Assembly (NCBI GenBank): GCA_016937995.1
Contig: JAFGVM010000021.1
Location: forward strand, 1-37,579
Source of the DNA: Candidatus Delongbacteria bacterium
GTDB lineage: Bacteria > UBA4055
Reading direction: 5' to 3'
Length of the DNA stretch: 37,579 bases
How positions within the stretch are numbered: position 1 is the stretch's first letter; every line of letters begins with the position of its first letter. Shown piece by piece: positions 8,050-17,800 of this stretch. A program made the translations under genes and the position numbers. The notes under the pieces are model-generated. The model was not told the origin of the DNA. It made no database searches and was given only the letters and a program-made list of their open reading frames with translations.

Positions 8050-9459
8050 ATGAAGAGAATAACAATAATTTTGGTCCTTTCGTTCTTTTGGAATTTGAAT
8101 TGTGCTACGTTTCAAGTAACATCATTTAAGGAAAATCATGGTGATAAAACTGCGCAGTTAAGACCCGTAAAAGATAAAAATAATAACAAATGTGCTTTGA
8201 TCAAGATAAATACAAATTTGAAATACATAAATTTTATTTCTAATCAAATAGTTAAATCCGGAAATTTTTCTGAAAATCAATATAAGATCTATGTTGAGGA
8301 AGGAATCAAAAACATTACATTAAAAAAAATTGGCTATGATCTATTGGATTATACTTTTCCTCAAAAGATAAAAGCAGGCATAGTTTATACACTTAATCTT
8401 GATAAAAATGAATTTGGTAACAATGGTTTCAACCCTGAAGGTTTTGACATTGAAGGATATGACAGAGATGGATACGATAAAAACGGGTACAACAAAGAAG
8501 GATTTAACAGAGAAGGTTTTAGCCGTGATGGATTTGATAGAGATGGGTACGATAAAACCGGATTCAACAGGGAAGGATTTAACAGAGAGGGTTACACTAA
8601 AGAGGGCATAAATTCTTTCTTAATTCCTGAACAAAGTCAAAATAAAAAGAAATATGATCCAGCAGGTTATGACAAAGATGGTTATGATAAAGACGGGTAT
8701 GATAGAGATGGTTATGACAAATATGGCTTTGACAAAGATGGATACGGCAGAGAAGGTTATGACAAAGACGGTTATAATTTGTACGGTTTTGATAGAAATA
8801 ATTTTAATAAATATGGCTACGACAAGTATGGTTACGATCATTCAGGTTTTGACCAACAGGGCTTCAGTAAAGATGGATATGATAAAAAAGGTTACGATAG
8901 GCAGGATTATGATAGAGACGGTTTTAATAAAGATGGTTATGACAGGTACGGATATGACGTTTATGGATATGACAAAAGGGGTTATAATATTGACGGCTAC
9001 AACCCGAACAAACCTATAAAAATGTGTTTGTCCGTAGAAAGTGCATTTCCTTTAGGTAAATTTGAAGATAACAGTGGAGAAGGTTACGGCATTTTCCTGA
9101 AAACATTTTATTCTCTTAATGGGTATTCTAGTGTCAGTTTAAAAGTCGGGTATTCATATTTTACTACTTCAAGAAACGTTCCTGATGACTGGACTGTAAA
9201 TTATATGCAGTCACCTTTAATGTTGGGATACAGGATTAAATTTACAAATAATATGTTTACAGAAGGTGAACTTGGAGTGAACTGGATCGGTGCAGTTATT
9301 GAAAATAAATTAGAAAACGCAGTATATGTTTCATATTCACAAGGAATAGGTTATAAATATCATGATCTTGAGTTTGCTGTAGGCTTCAATTCTATATTCA
9401 GCAATATTGAAAAAGGTGCATATCAGGCAGTTATTGGTCTTGGATATTATATATATTAG
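8050..9459 (+). CDS. Outer-membrane barrel-like protein with 36 GYD-type pentapeptide repeats
   Basis: ATG at 8050; 469 residues. Signal peptide (MKRITIILVLSFFWNLNC) followed by the recurring module, residues ~20-117 ('FQVTSFKENHGDKTAQLRP', 'NKCALIKINTN', 'LDYTFPQKIKAGIVYTLNL'). Residues 124-188 hold 13 five-residue units and 204-318 hold 23 more, consensus (K/R)(D/E)G(Y/F)(D/N), split by a 15-residue spacer ending 'QNKKKYD'. Residues ~325-469 read like an eight-strand type outer-membrane barrel ('MCLSVESAFPLGKFEDN', 'VSLKVGYSYFTTSRN', 'SPLMLGYRIKF', 'MFTEGELGVNWIG', final 'YQAVIGLGYYIY'). A Cys at residue 18 could make it a lipoprotein, but the preceding 'NLN' is a poor lipobox. The Asp/Gly-rich repeat may bind calcium or form an extended stalk between the module and the barrel; this is inference. 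The stop is TAG. Confidence 0.8.
   Translation: MKRITIILVLSFFWNLNCATFQVTSFKENHGDKTAQLRPVKDKNNNKCALIKINTNLKYINFISNQIVKSGNFSENQYKIYVEEGIKNITLKKIGYDLLDYTFPQKIKAGIVYTLNLDKNEFGNNGFNPEGFDIEGYDRDGYDKNGYNKEGFNREGFSRDGFDRDGYDKTGFNREGFNREGYTKEGINSFLIPEQSQNKKKYDPAGYDKDGYDKDGYDRDGYDKYGFDKDGYGREGYDKDGYNLYGFDRNNFNKYGYDKYGYDHSGFDQQGFSKDGYDKKGYDRQDYDRDGFNKDGYDRYGYDVYGYDKRGYNIDGYNPNKPIKMCLSVESAFPLGKFEDNSGEGYGIFLKTFYSLNGYSSVSLKVGYSYFTTSRNVPDDWTVNYMQSPLMLGYRIKFTNNMFTEGELGVNWIGAVIENKLENAVYVSYSQGIGYKYHDLEFAVGFNSIFSNIEKGAYQAVIGLGYYIY
8419..8613 (+). repeat. First 15-bp coding repeat array (13 units)
   Basis: Thirteen units of 15 nt encode pentapeptides such as NNGFN, PEGFD, IEGYD, RDGYD, KEGFN, REGYT and KEGIN. 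Gly at position 3 is invariant, and position 4 is Tyr or Phe in all but the last unit. The units differ at the DNA level, so this is an old, drifting array. Confidence 0.9.
8659..9003 (+). repeat. Second 15-bp coding repeat array (23 units)
   Basis: Twenty-three units of 15 nt run from PAGYD to IDGYN. The best-conserved stretch is near 8659-8790 (KDGYD, KDGYD, RDGYD, KYGFD). Two units lack the central Gly (RNNFN, RQDYD). The array is separated from the first by 45 nt coding a Lys/Gln-rich spacer. Confidence 0.9.
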
Positions 9460-9511
9460 TTCCATGTACCCTGTATAATCATGGAGCTAAAGAAAACTGG
9501 GAAATAAAAAT

Positions 9512-12500
9512 ATGAAAACAATAAAAGAAATATTAGCAACCTTACTTATCATTATAATTTCAGGAATTATTTTTAATTCCTGCACTGAAGATAATCTTCT
9601 CACTGATCCAATTAATTTTAATGATGATATAGAATTCACTTTAATTTCACCTAATGGTGGTGAAAACTGGCAGATGAGAAGTACCAATCTGATCTCATGG
9701 ACTGATAACATAAGTGAAGACGTAAATATTGAATTATACATTGAAGATAGTATTGCAGGTAGGATTGCTGATCTTGTAAGCGATAACAATTTCGACTGGA
9801 CAATACCTGATACTTTAATCGCCGGAACTGATTATAGAATTAAAATTACCAGTGTAACAGATTCTAATATTTTTGATTTCAGTGATTCTTGCTTCACTAT
9901 AAGTGAATATATCGATCTTATAATTCCAGAATTACAGATTATTAATCCGCAAAGTCCTTATACTGTTCAGATAGGAACAGATATTTCAGTTGACATGACT
10001 GCATTTGATGATGTAGGAGTTGATCATATTGATCTTGTAATAGATGGAATTACATACATTGGATCATATGTATCCGGTACTAACTGGACAGCTAATATCC
10101 CAACTGCCGGATTAATTACAGATACAGCTTATGTTCTTGTTGCAACTGCTTTTGATTTTGCAACTAATTCATCCATACCTGATACGATAACAGTTAATAC
10201 CAGTATAGCTCCAGTTCCGACTATTACAGTAGATCCTGCATCTCTTGACTTTGATGATGTCCAGGTGGGCAATACAAAAGATCTTACTTTTATATTAGAC
10301 GGTTCTGATCTGACTGATGATGTTCTCATAACAGGATTAACAGGATATACTTTATCAGAAGATAATATTTCATACTCACCGTCCATTAGCTATTCAGCTT
10401 CAGATGCTACGAGCGGTCAGACTGTATACGTAAGGTTCACTCCGGCCGACACCTTAACTTACAATGGAAATATAGTATTTACAAGTACAGGAGCTAACAA
10501 TGTAAATGTAGCTGTTACCGGACAAGGTTCTCCTGAACCTGTTCCTACAATAACAGCATTGCCGTTAAACATTCCATTCGGCAATGTAGAGCTTGATAGT
10601 TCTTTAGATCGATCATTTACACTGGGTGGCTATGATCTGACAAATGATGTTGTTATAAATTCTATCGAAGGATATACTCTTTCAGAAGACAATATTTCAT
10701 ATTCACCATCTATCATTTATACAGCTGGTGAAACTATGGCAGGTCAGACTGTTTATGTAAGATTCTCTCCATCTGCTATTCGTGAATATAACGGAAATAT
10801 TACTCTTGCAAGTACCGGTGCCGCTGATGTTAATGTTGCTGTAACCGGTAATTGTATACCTGTACCTGATCCTGTAATTACAGTTGCTCCTGACAGTCTG
10901 GCATTTGGAGATATAATGGTTGGTAATTCTTTTGCTAGGACATTTACACTTGGAGGATCTGATCTGTCAAGTAATGTAATTATTACAGGATTAACAGGAT
11001 ATACATTATCTAAAGACGATGTTACATATACTTCTATAGTAACTTATAATGCTGCTGATGCTATGGAAGGTCGGACTGTTTACGTAAGATTTACTCCAAC
11101 TGATTCAATTGCATATAACGGAAATATCAGGCTGACAAGTACAGGTGCTGACCCTGTTAATGTTTCTGTAACAGGTGCGGGATTTATTCCGGTTATTTCT
11201 GTTGACCATACAGCTCTTTATTTCGGAGATATTCAGATCGGAAAAACTCTGGATAGAAAGTTTGATATCAATGGTTCAGATCTGCTGGATAATGTTGTTA
11301 TAACAGCACCAACAGGATACACTCTTTCAACGGACAGTGTAACATTCGATTCTCTAATTACCTATACGGCTGCTGAAGTAATGTCGGGACAGACTGCGTT
11401 CGTTAGATTTAGTCCGACAATTGTACAACCCTATAATGACAGTATTACTTTGGCGAGTACCGGTGCATCAACAGTAAATGTGGCTGTTTACGGTAACGGA
11501 ACTCCATTACCACCTTCAGCTCCAACTCTTGAAAGTCCTGCAGATGGAAGTTCATCTGAAGATCAGACTCCAACTTTGGATTGGAGTGATGTTCCTGATG
11601 CAAATGAATACTATATTCAGATAGATAATAATTCTGATTTCAGTTCACCTGAAGTAGAGGCTTTAACTTCTTTGAGTGATTATACAACTTCAACCCTTGC
11701 ATATGGAACTTACTACTGGCATGTAAGGTCGAAGAATGCTGTAGGATATAGTACTTATTCATCATCTTGGACGTTTACTATAACCGAACCTTCTGCACCG
11801 GCAACTCCTGTACTTGTAAGTCCTGCAAATGGAAGTTCTCTGGATCATCAGAATCCAACTTTTGATTGGGATGATGTAACAGGTGCAACTGAATATGGCA
11901 TATTAATCGACAATAACTCTTCTTTCACTTCACCGGAGATAGATGTAACTACTGCTGTAAGTGAATATACAGTTTTTACATTGCCTTATGGTACTTACTA
12001 CTGGAAAGTCAGAGCAAGGAGTACAGCAGGAACCAGTGCATTCAGCTCTTTATGGTCATTATCAATATTTGAAGTTATCCCTGAAGTACCGACTTTAATA
12101 AGTCCTGCGGACAGCAGTTCATTTGAAGATCAGACACCTACCTTTGACTGGAATGATGTAACAGGTGCAAACGGTTATAATATTCAGATAGATAATAATT
12201 CTGATTTTAGTTCACCTGAAATTGATACTTCTACTGCTTTAAGTCAGTATACAGCTTCAACTATGGCTTATGGAACTTACTATTGGAAAGTAAGAGCAAG
12301 AAATACAGCTGGATCAAGTGCGTTCACTTCAGGATGGACATTTGAAATAACAGAACCTAAAGAAATTATAGTTGTTTCTCCGAACGGCGGAGAGAACTGG
12401 CTCTTTGGTACAGAATATGAGATCAGATGGACAGATAATTTTGTAGAGGATGTCAATATCTGGCTATGGAAGGGCGAATCCTTGCTAGGTCCAATTGTTA

Positions 12501-13030
12501 CGAACACTCCAAGTGACAGCAGTTATTTCTGGACAACTCCGGCTTCACTGACATCAGGTAACGGTACAGATTACAGAATTCAGATCACTATAGCTGACGG
12601 TGGAGCAACTTCTGATTTGAGTGATGACTTCTTCTCTTTGAGTCTAGATGCAAATGAGACTATGGCAACTGCTACAGGTCCATTGGCACCTTCAACTACT
12701 CCTGTGAACTCTGTTCAGGAGATAAGTTTAGTGAATGATGTTGACTGGTTCAACTTTGATCTTACAGGTGGTCAGTCATACGATTTCCAGTGTAGTGATG
12801 CAACGGTTGATGTTAAATACTGGCTTTATAATTCAAGTGGTAATCTGGTAGCAAGTGATGATAATTCCGGAGGTGGGACATTTGGAGAACCAATCTTTGA
12901 ATACACTCCTCCTTCAAACGGGAATTATTATCTAAGGGTTGCTTATTATCTTGATAGTCCAAAAGGTGATGGAGATATGAAGGCTGAGACCGGGGATTAT
13001 AGGTTGGTTGTTGAAGAAAGTGTGCCGTAA
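9512..13030 (+). CDS. Large multidomain surface lipoprotein
   Basis: ATG at 9512; 1172 residues. The N-terminus 'LLIIIISGIIFNSC' ends in a plausible lipobox (Cys24). Modules in order: KNH-like (~40-135, 'SPNGGENWQMRSTNLISWTDN'); Ig-like (~140-232, 'DDVGVDHIDLVIDG'); four ~105-residue ASH/choice-of-anchor-type repeats (~235-664, each with 'LDFDDVQVGN'-type openings, 'GYTLS.D', 'GQTVYVRF' and 'STGA..VNVAV.G'); three Fn3-like repeats (~669-948, each with 'P.LDW.DV', 'DNNSDFSSPE' and 'YGTYYWKVR'); a second KNH-like domain (~950-1045); and a PPC-like C-terminus (~1046-1172, 'NDVDWFNFDLTGG...GNYYLRV'). No T9SS sorting domain is present, which agrees with anchoring by lipid. It is probably a cell-surface binding or structural protein; the target is unknown. 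It shares its Fn3-like and KNH-like modules with the genes at 14820 and 23123. Confidence 0.85.
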   Translation: MKTIKEILATLLIIIISGIIFNSCTEDNLLTDPINFNDDIEFTLISPNGGENWQMRSTNLISWTDNISEDVNIELYIEDSIAGRIADLVSDNNFDWTIPDTLIAGTDYRIKITSVTDSNIFDFSDSCFTISEYIDLIIPELQIINPQSPYTVQIGTDISVDMTAFDDVGVDHIDLVIDGITYIGSYVSGTNWTANIPTAGLITDTAYVLVATAFDFATNSSIPDTITVNTSIAPVPTITVDPASLDFDDVQVGNTKDLTFILDGSDLTDDVLITGLTGYTLSEDNISYSPSISYSASDATSGQTVYVRFTPADTLTYNGNIVFTSTGANNVNVAVTGQGSPEPVPTITALPLNIPFGNVELDSSLDRSFTLGGYDLTNDVVINSIEGYTLSEDNISYSPSIIYTAGETMAGQTVYVRFSPSAIREYNGNITLASTGAADVNVAVTGNCIPVPDPVITVAPDSLAFGDIMVGNSFARTFTLGGSDLSSNVIITGLTGYTLSKDDVTYTSIVTYNAADAMEGRTVYVRFTPTDSIAYNGNIRLTSTGADPVNVSVTGAGFIPVISVDHTALYFGDIQIGKTLDRKFDINGSDLLDNVVITAPTGYTLSTDSVTFDSLITYTAAEVMSGQTAFVRFSPTIVQPYNDSITLASTGASTVNVAVYGNGTPLPPSAPTLESPADGSSSEDQTPTLDWSDVPDANEYYIQIDNNSDFSSPEVEALTSLSDYTTSTLAYGTYYWHVRSKNAVGYSTYSSSWTFTITEPSAPATPVLVSPANGSSLDHQNPTFDWDDVTGATEYGILIDNNSSFTSPEIDVTTAVSEYTVFTLPYGTYYWKVRARSTAGTSAFSSLWSLSIFEVIPEVPTLISPADSSSFEDQTPTFDWNDVTGANGYNIQIDNNSDFSSPEIDTSTALSQYTASTMAYGTYYWKVRARNTAGSSAFTSGWTFEITEPKEIIVVSPNGGENWLFGTEYEIRWTDNFVEDVNIWLWKGESLLGPIVTNTPSDSSYFWTTPASLTSGNGTDYRIQITIADGGATSDLSDDFFSLSLDANETMATATGPLAPSTTPVNSVQEISLVNDVDWFNFDLTGGQSYDFQCSDATVDVKYWLYNSSGNLVASDDNSGGGTFGEPIFEYTPPSNGNYYLRVAYYLDSPKGDGDMKAETGDYRLVVEESVP
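10214..11503 (+). repeat. Four tandem ~320-bp repeats coding ASH-like domains
   Basis: Four consecutive units begin near 10214, 10538, 10859 and 11180. Each encodes a beta-sandwich with the same order of motifs, 'DLT..V.I', 'GYTLS', 'G.TVYVRF.P', 'YNGNI' and 'STGA'. The fourth is the most diverged ('GQTAFVRFSP', 'YNDSI'). Confidence 0.8.
11516..12355 (+). repeat. Three Fn3-like 'DWNDV' repeats
   Basis: Three ~275-bp units (11516-11794, 11801-12070, 12083-12355) each encode about 90 residues. A 40-nt block at 11614-11653 recurs at 12181-12220 with a single mismatch, which shows recent duplication or gene conversion between units one and three. Confidence 0.8.
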
Positions 13031-13034
13031 GAAG

Positions 13035-13062
13035 TTAAGAAAAAATGAAAATATATTATAAT
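13035..13062 (+). promoter_or_regulatory. Possible promoter upstream of the 13085 gene
   Basis: TTAAGA (13035-13040), a 16-nt spacer and TATAAT (13057-13062) lie before a strong GGGAGGA ribosome binding site. The region is AT-rich, so chance matches are likely. Confidence 0.25.
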
Positions 13063-13084
13063 TTGTTTAATTTGGGAGGAAGGA

Positions 13085-14464
13085 ATGAGAAAGTTTTCAA
13101 GTATTCAATTGATCTTTATGGTTTTTATTCTGTTTGGATCAATTTTAAACCTATTTGGGCAATATGACGCTCAGATAAATAGTATTTATACATCACCGTC
13201 AGGGACAATTTATGAAGGAGACACAAAAACCATATACTCTAATATAACAAATTTATCAGACCCCGATGGTCCCTATGGTGGTGCATGTACATTCCATATC
13301 AGATTTCGAGTATATAATCTTGATACTTTTACTTCGAATGATTATTGGGCAACACAAAGTTTTTCAAATGGGCAAACCATAACAGTTTCTGGATCAAGTT
13401 TCACTTTTGATCCGAGTGGTCGTTATGCTATAGGTGTTGACGTTATGAACGTGCCTGAAGATACTACGTACGATTCAGATGAAATATATTTTACAGTTGA
13501 AGGTCCTCAAAAATGTGATCTACATGTTGTCGATATATGGACAGTACCAGCAAATCCAGTAGCAGGAGAAGAAGTAGATTTGCATTGCGAGATAGAAAAT
13601 ATTGGGGATGTTACTTCCGAAAGTTATAGTATACAATATAAAATCGGATCTATAGTAGTAGGAACAGATAGCGCATCCCCTCTAGCAGTTGGTTCAAATG
13701 ACGATAGTGAATATTATAGCAATTATACTTTTACGTCTTCAGGTTCTTTTTCATATCAAGTAACAGTATATGATTGTAGCAATGAATCTTATACTATAAA
13801 TAATTCAAAGTTAGAAACTGTTAACGTTTCAGAACCACCTCCACCGGACATTGATGTTATAAATATATGGACAGAACCATCTACACCTATAGCTGGTGAA
13901 ATCTGTAATTTATATGTTCAAGTAACAAATGTAGGAGAAGGTGATGCAGAAAATATTTACTTTAGGTATTATATTGATGGATCTCAAGTTGGAACTGATA
14001 TAGATAGTTATTTGAGTTCAGGAGGTACACAAACTGAAAGTATGAGTTATACATTCCCAATCTCTGGTGATTATATTTTCAAATTATCTGTAGATCAATG
14101 TGATGGTGAAACCGCTACAGTCAACAATTCTGAAACAATTACTGTTAGTGTAGGAGAGGTTAGTATTGATAATAACAATATCATTAAAACAACTTCACTT
14201 CATCAGAATTACCCTAATCCATTCAATCCTGAAACAACAATTTCTTTTGATCTTGCGGAAAGATCGAATGTCGCTATAAACGTTTATAACTCAAAAGGAG
14301 AGCTTGTTAGAAATCTCTTGAATAAACAGCATGAAATGGGTAGTTATTCTGTTGTATGGAATGGAAAAAATGATCAGAGAGCAAAAGTTGATACAGGTAT
14401 GTACTATGTAAAACTAGAAACAGATGATAGTTCTCATATGGTCAAAGCTTTGTTAATTAAGTAA
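13085..14464 (+). CDS. CARDB-domain protein with T9SS type A sorting domain
   Basis: ATG at 13085 with a strong GGGAGGAAGG upstream; 459 residues. The signal peptide (RKFSSIQLIFMVFILFGSILNLFGQ) is closely related to those of the next two ORFs. A first beta domain (~26-140) starts 'YDAQINSIYTSPSGTIYEGD'. Two CARDB domains follow: ~142-247 ('DLHVVDIWTVPANPVAGEEVDL') and ~257-355 ('DIDVINIWTEPSTPIAGEICNL', ending 'QCDGETATVNNSETITV'). Residues ~372-459 are a T9SS type A sorting domain: 'NYPNPFNPETTISFDL', 'VAINVYNSKGELVRNL', 'GSYSVVWNGKND' and 'GMYYVKLETD'. By family knowledge this domain directs export across the outer membrane and attachment or release by the Por system. No Por machinery gene is in the window. 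The second CARDB is close to the first CARDB of the giant gene at 14820, so the two are paralogous cassettes. Confidence 0.9.
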   Translation: MRKFSSIQLIFMVFILFGSILNLFGQYDAQINSIYTSPSGTIYEGDTKTIYSNITNLSDPDGPYGGACTFHIRFRVYNLDTFTSNDYWATQSFSNGQTITVSGSSFTFDPSGRYAIGVDVMNVPEDTTYDSDEIYFTVEGPQKCDLHVVDIWTVPANPVAGEEVDLHCEIENIGDVTSESYSIQYKIGSIVVGTDSASPLAVGSNDDSEYYSNYTFTSSGSFSYQVTVYDCSNESYTINNSKLETVNVSEPPPPDIDVINIWTEPSTPIAGEICNLYVQVTNVGEGDAENIYFRYYIDGSQVGTDIDSYLSSGGTQTESMSYTFPISGDYIFKLSVDQCDGETATVNNSETITVSVGEVSIDNNNIIKTTSLHQNYPNPFNPETTISFDLAERSNVAINVYNSKGELVRNLLNKQHEMGSYSVVWNGKNDQRAKVDTGMYYVKLETDDSSHMVKALLIK

Positions 14465-14523
14465 TATACAGGATTTATTGCAAACTAATAGAATTATAAT
14501 TGACGTATTGTGAGGAGTAAAAT

Positions 14524-14823
14524 ATGAAAAAGCTACGTTTTTATCTAATTGTAATAATCTTACTATTTGGATCTATTTGGATTGTTTCAGCACAAGAATA
14601 TGATACACAAATAAATAGTATATTTACTTCACCTTCAGGTACAATTTATGAGGGTGATACAAAAACCGATGTTGAGGGAGAGAAAGATAAGTTGAGCAGT
14701 TTTAGTTTTTATTATCAAACCAATAAACCATTAATCAATGATTTTATATTAAAGCTGCCTGAGCTTTATTTACTTAAGCAAAAAATTACAATTAGGATAT
14801 TGAGTAAGGAGAGGGGAAGATGA
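14524..14823 (+). pseudogene. Truncated duplicate of the 13085 gene's 5' end
   Basis: ATG at 14524 with GAGGAG upstream; 99 residues. The first ~48 residues parallel the 13085 product: a similar signal peptide (KKLRFYLIVIILLFGSIWIVSAQ) and then 'YDTQINSIFTSPSGTIYEGD', with the match also visible in DNA up to about 14667. Beyond 'TKT' the similarity stops and a low-complexity tail without a recognisable domain follows. The TGA stop overlaps the ATG of the giant gene. The 14784-14811 stretch before the giant gene resembles 14492-14517 before this ORF, so an upstream region plus gene start was duplicated and then deleted internally. It may still be translated as a leader-like ORF coupled to the giant gene, but it is best treated as a remnant. 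Confidence 0.7.
14806..14816 (+). promoter_or_regulatory. Strong ribosome binding site of the giant gene
   Basis: AAGGAGAGGGG lies just before ATG 14820, inside the end of the truncated ORF. The stop of that ORF overlaps this ATG (ATGA), so coupled translation is possible. Confidence 0.6.
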
Positions 14824-17800
14824 AGAAGTGCAATGGAGTCCAGTTTATGCTGATATTGGTTCTATTAATAGGATCATTTTGGAATGCTTGGGGGCAGGAT
14901 ACAAGGGCAGCTCAGGCTTATGTCAAAGAAGTAGATGTCAATGGTGCATCTATAAAAAGTATTGGTTATGCAGAAGTAGACCCGAATTCAACCGTTACAG
15001 TTAGGATTAATGTTGAAAACAATGCTACTATTTCTTCTTTCAGTGGATATGCAGATTGTGTGCTTTGGTTTGTAGATAAAGATTTGAGTTTTATTAACAG
15101 TATTTGGTCAGAGTTTGAGACTTGTGTACCATATGATGTCGGAGATGAAAAATGGAATATAAATTATCAAGAACCTAGACCAATATCGGAAGTTTCTATA
15201 GAAGCTACATCAACATATTTGTTACCGAATGCAGACAGAGATCTTGAAGTTACATTTACTGCTCCGAGTTCCGGATCAGTATATTTTTTAGTAAGAGCTA
15301 CATTTTCAAACGAGGATTGGAGTTTGCAATCTGAAGATCCTAGTTCTTATACTGGCTATTATGATGATCAAGGTTATAAAGTTTATAGGTATAGAATTGA
15401 TGTTGTTCAACCACCTCCTGATATAAAAGTTTTAAGTATATGGACTGAACCTTCACCACCGGTTGCTGGAGTAAGTTGTGAACTTTATGTTGAAGTTGAA
15501 AATATAGGTGACGGTACAGCAACAAGTGTAGACTTCACATATTATATTGATAATTCTGAAGTTCAAACTGATTATGATTCTTCAATAAGTCCTGATGAAA
15601 TTCATGAAGAACATGATCCTTACACATTTTCTAGCTCAGGAAGTTATACTTATAAAGTTGTAGTTGATCAATGCGATGGAGAGATTGTTACAAGCAATAA
15701 TTCAAAAACAATGACTGTTAACGTTGTCGATCCACCTGATCTTCAGGTTGACAATGTGTCTTTATTAAATCATTCTTGCTTTGCTGGAGATGATATAACA
15801 GTTTATTTTTACGCTTGGAACAAAGGTGGTTCGACTTCTCCACCATCTCAGGCAGGTATTTATTTCGGTTACGAGCCATACGCACGAGATTCTGAGAAGT
15901 TATATACTGTTAATATTGATGCTCTTCAGGATAATGATGCTGAATCTTATAGCGCAACATTCACAATACCTGAAAGTATCGATTTAAACTATTCTTGGGT
16001 AAGTGTTTTTATTGATGATGATAATGTCGTATATGAATCTAACGATAATAATAATATTGGTACTGTTGAATTCGAATTGTCAGGTAAACGACCCCCAGTA
16101 GTTTCTTCGTTTACACCAGCTACACCTTTAAACGTATTAACAAATGAAACAGTCAATTTTACAGTAAATGTCACTGATGAAGATGGTGACCTATTCTACA
16201 TATATTGGTATTTAGATTTTATGCCTATGACACAGTTTGACACGCCTATTAGCGGTAGTTCTGGTTCTAGTAGTTTTGAAGAACAGGGTTTTGTTACTGG
16301 AGACCATACCATACGAGCTATGATACAGGATAAATATGGAAATCAAATTGATCAAATTTGGAATGTAACAGCATCCCCTCCTCCACCAGATCTTTATGTA
16401 AGTAGCATTTATGTAGATCCATATTATGCATACGCAGGCAATGAATTAAAGGTATATTTTACAATTATTAATAGTGGAGATGGCAGTTCACCTACAACAC
16501 AGGCTGGAGTTTATTTCGGTTACGAGAAGTATGCTCGAGATTCACAACCTTTAGCAACCGTAGACATTACTCCTCTTTCATGGGGTAATGATTCAGAAGA
16601 TTATTTAGCAACATTTACAATACCTGAGGGAATAGATCCTAACTATGACTGGGTAAACGTTTATGTCGATTTTGATAATACTATCCCCGAATCTAACGAT
16701 AATAATAATATTGATGGAGAAGAATTTGATTTAAAATTGGTTAATGATCCAATTATTAATTCATTTTCGCCTTCCACCCCTTTAGAAATATTAGAAAGTG
16801 AAGCTGTAACCTTTGAAATAGATATATATGACTCAGATGGTGATCTAACAAATCTTCGTTGGTGGCAGGATGGATGGCCTATGACCCTATCTGACAAAGA
16901 GTTAAGTGGAACAAACGGATCAGGAATTCATGAAGTTGATTGGTTCCCAGCTGGAAATCATGATGTTAGAGCTGTAGTATATGATGGATTTGGTAATACC
17001 GTAGAACAAAACTGGGCTATAACATCATATCCTGCAGGTGATCTTGAAGTAACAGTATTAAATCCAAGTGGTGTTTTATGTACAGATGGAACAGAAGTAT
17101 ACCTAAAAAAAGATGGTGAAGCTATTTCACCTCCAATAGAAACTATTGAAGGCAAAGTAAAATACACAGGAATACCTGCAACCACATATGATATGATAAG
17201 AGTCCTTAAACCTAATTCAAATTCAGATTATGCAGAATATTGGGGAGATAAAGGACCAATAACAGTACCTGGAAATGAAACATTTAAAAGGTATATGCCG
17301 TATATTACAGGTGTACTTGTTACTGATTTAAACAATGAACAACAAGAGGTCCCTTTCATCGAAGGTGAGGATATAAAAGTAAGAGTAGAAGTTACTAATG
17401 ATGATGTAATTTCTCATCTTGTGAAAGTAAAAAACATAATCGATCGAAACAAAGACTTAACATACGACTTTAATGAAACAAGTACAGAAATTTCAATCGG
17501 GGCAAAAAGTAGTAAATTTATAGACTTTATTTTTTCAAATGCTACTATTGGAGAATATTACGTAAGACCAATTAATACTTTCAGTGATTCACCTTACCCA
17601 ACAGATTTCACATTAACAGATACATACGCCTGGTTAGATACTCCTTCATTTAGCGTTGTTGATGCTCCTCCTGCACTAACCCTAGCACCAATTGGCAACC
17701 AAACAGGAACCCCAGGTGATCCACTATATTTTACTATCCGAGCTACTGGTGGAACAGAAAACTTCACTTATTCAACATCAGAATTACCGGGTACTTCCTA

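Noticed and set aside
8385-8841. Antisense ORFs (8385-8567 and 8620-8841) over the repeat arrays
   Set aside because: They are mirror frames of the 15-bp repeats with low-complexity products ('LSYPSLSNPS') and no start signals.
8419-9003. CRISPR-like array
   Set aside because: The period is 15 nt with no spacers, and the repeats are in frame within a protein gene.
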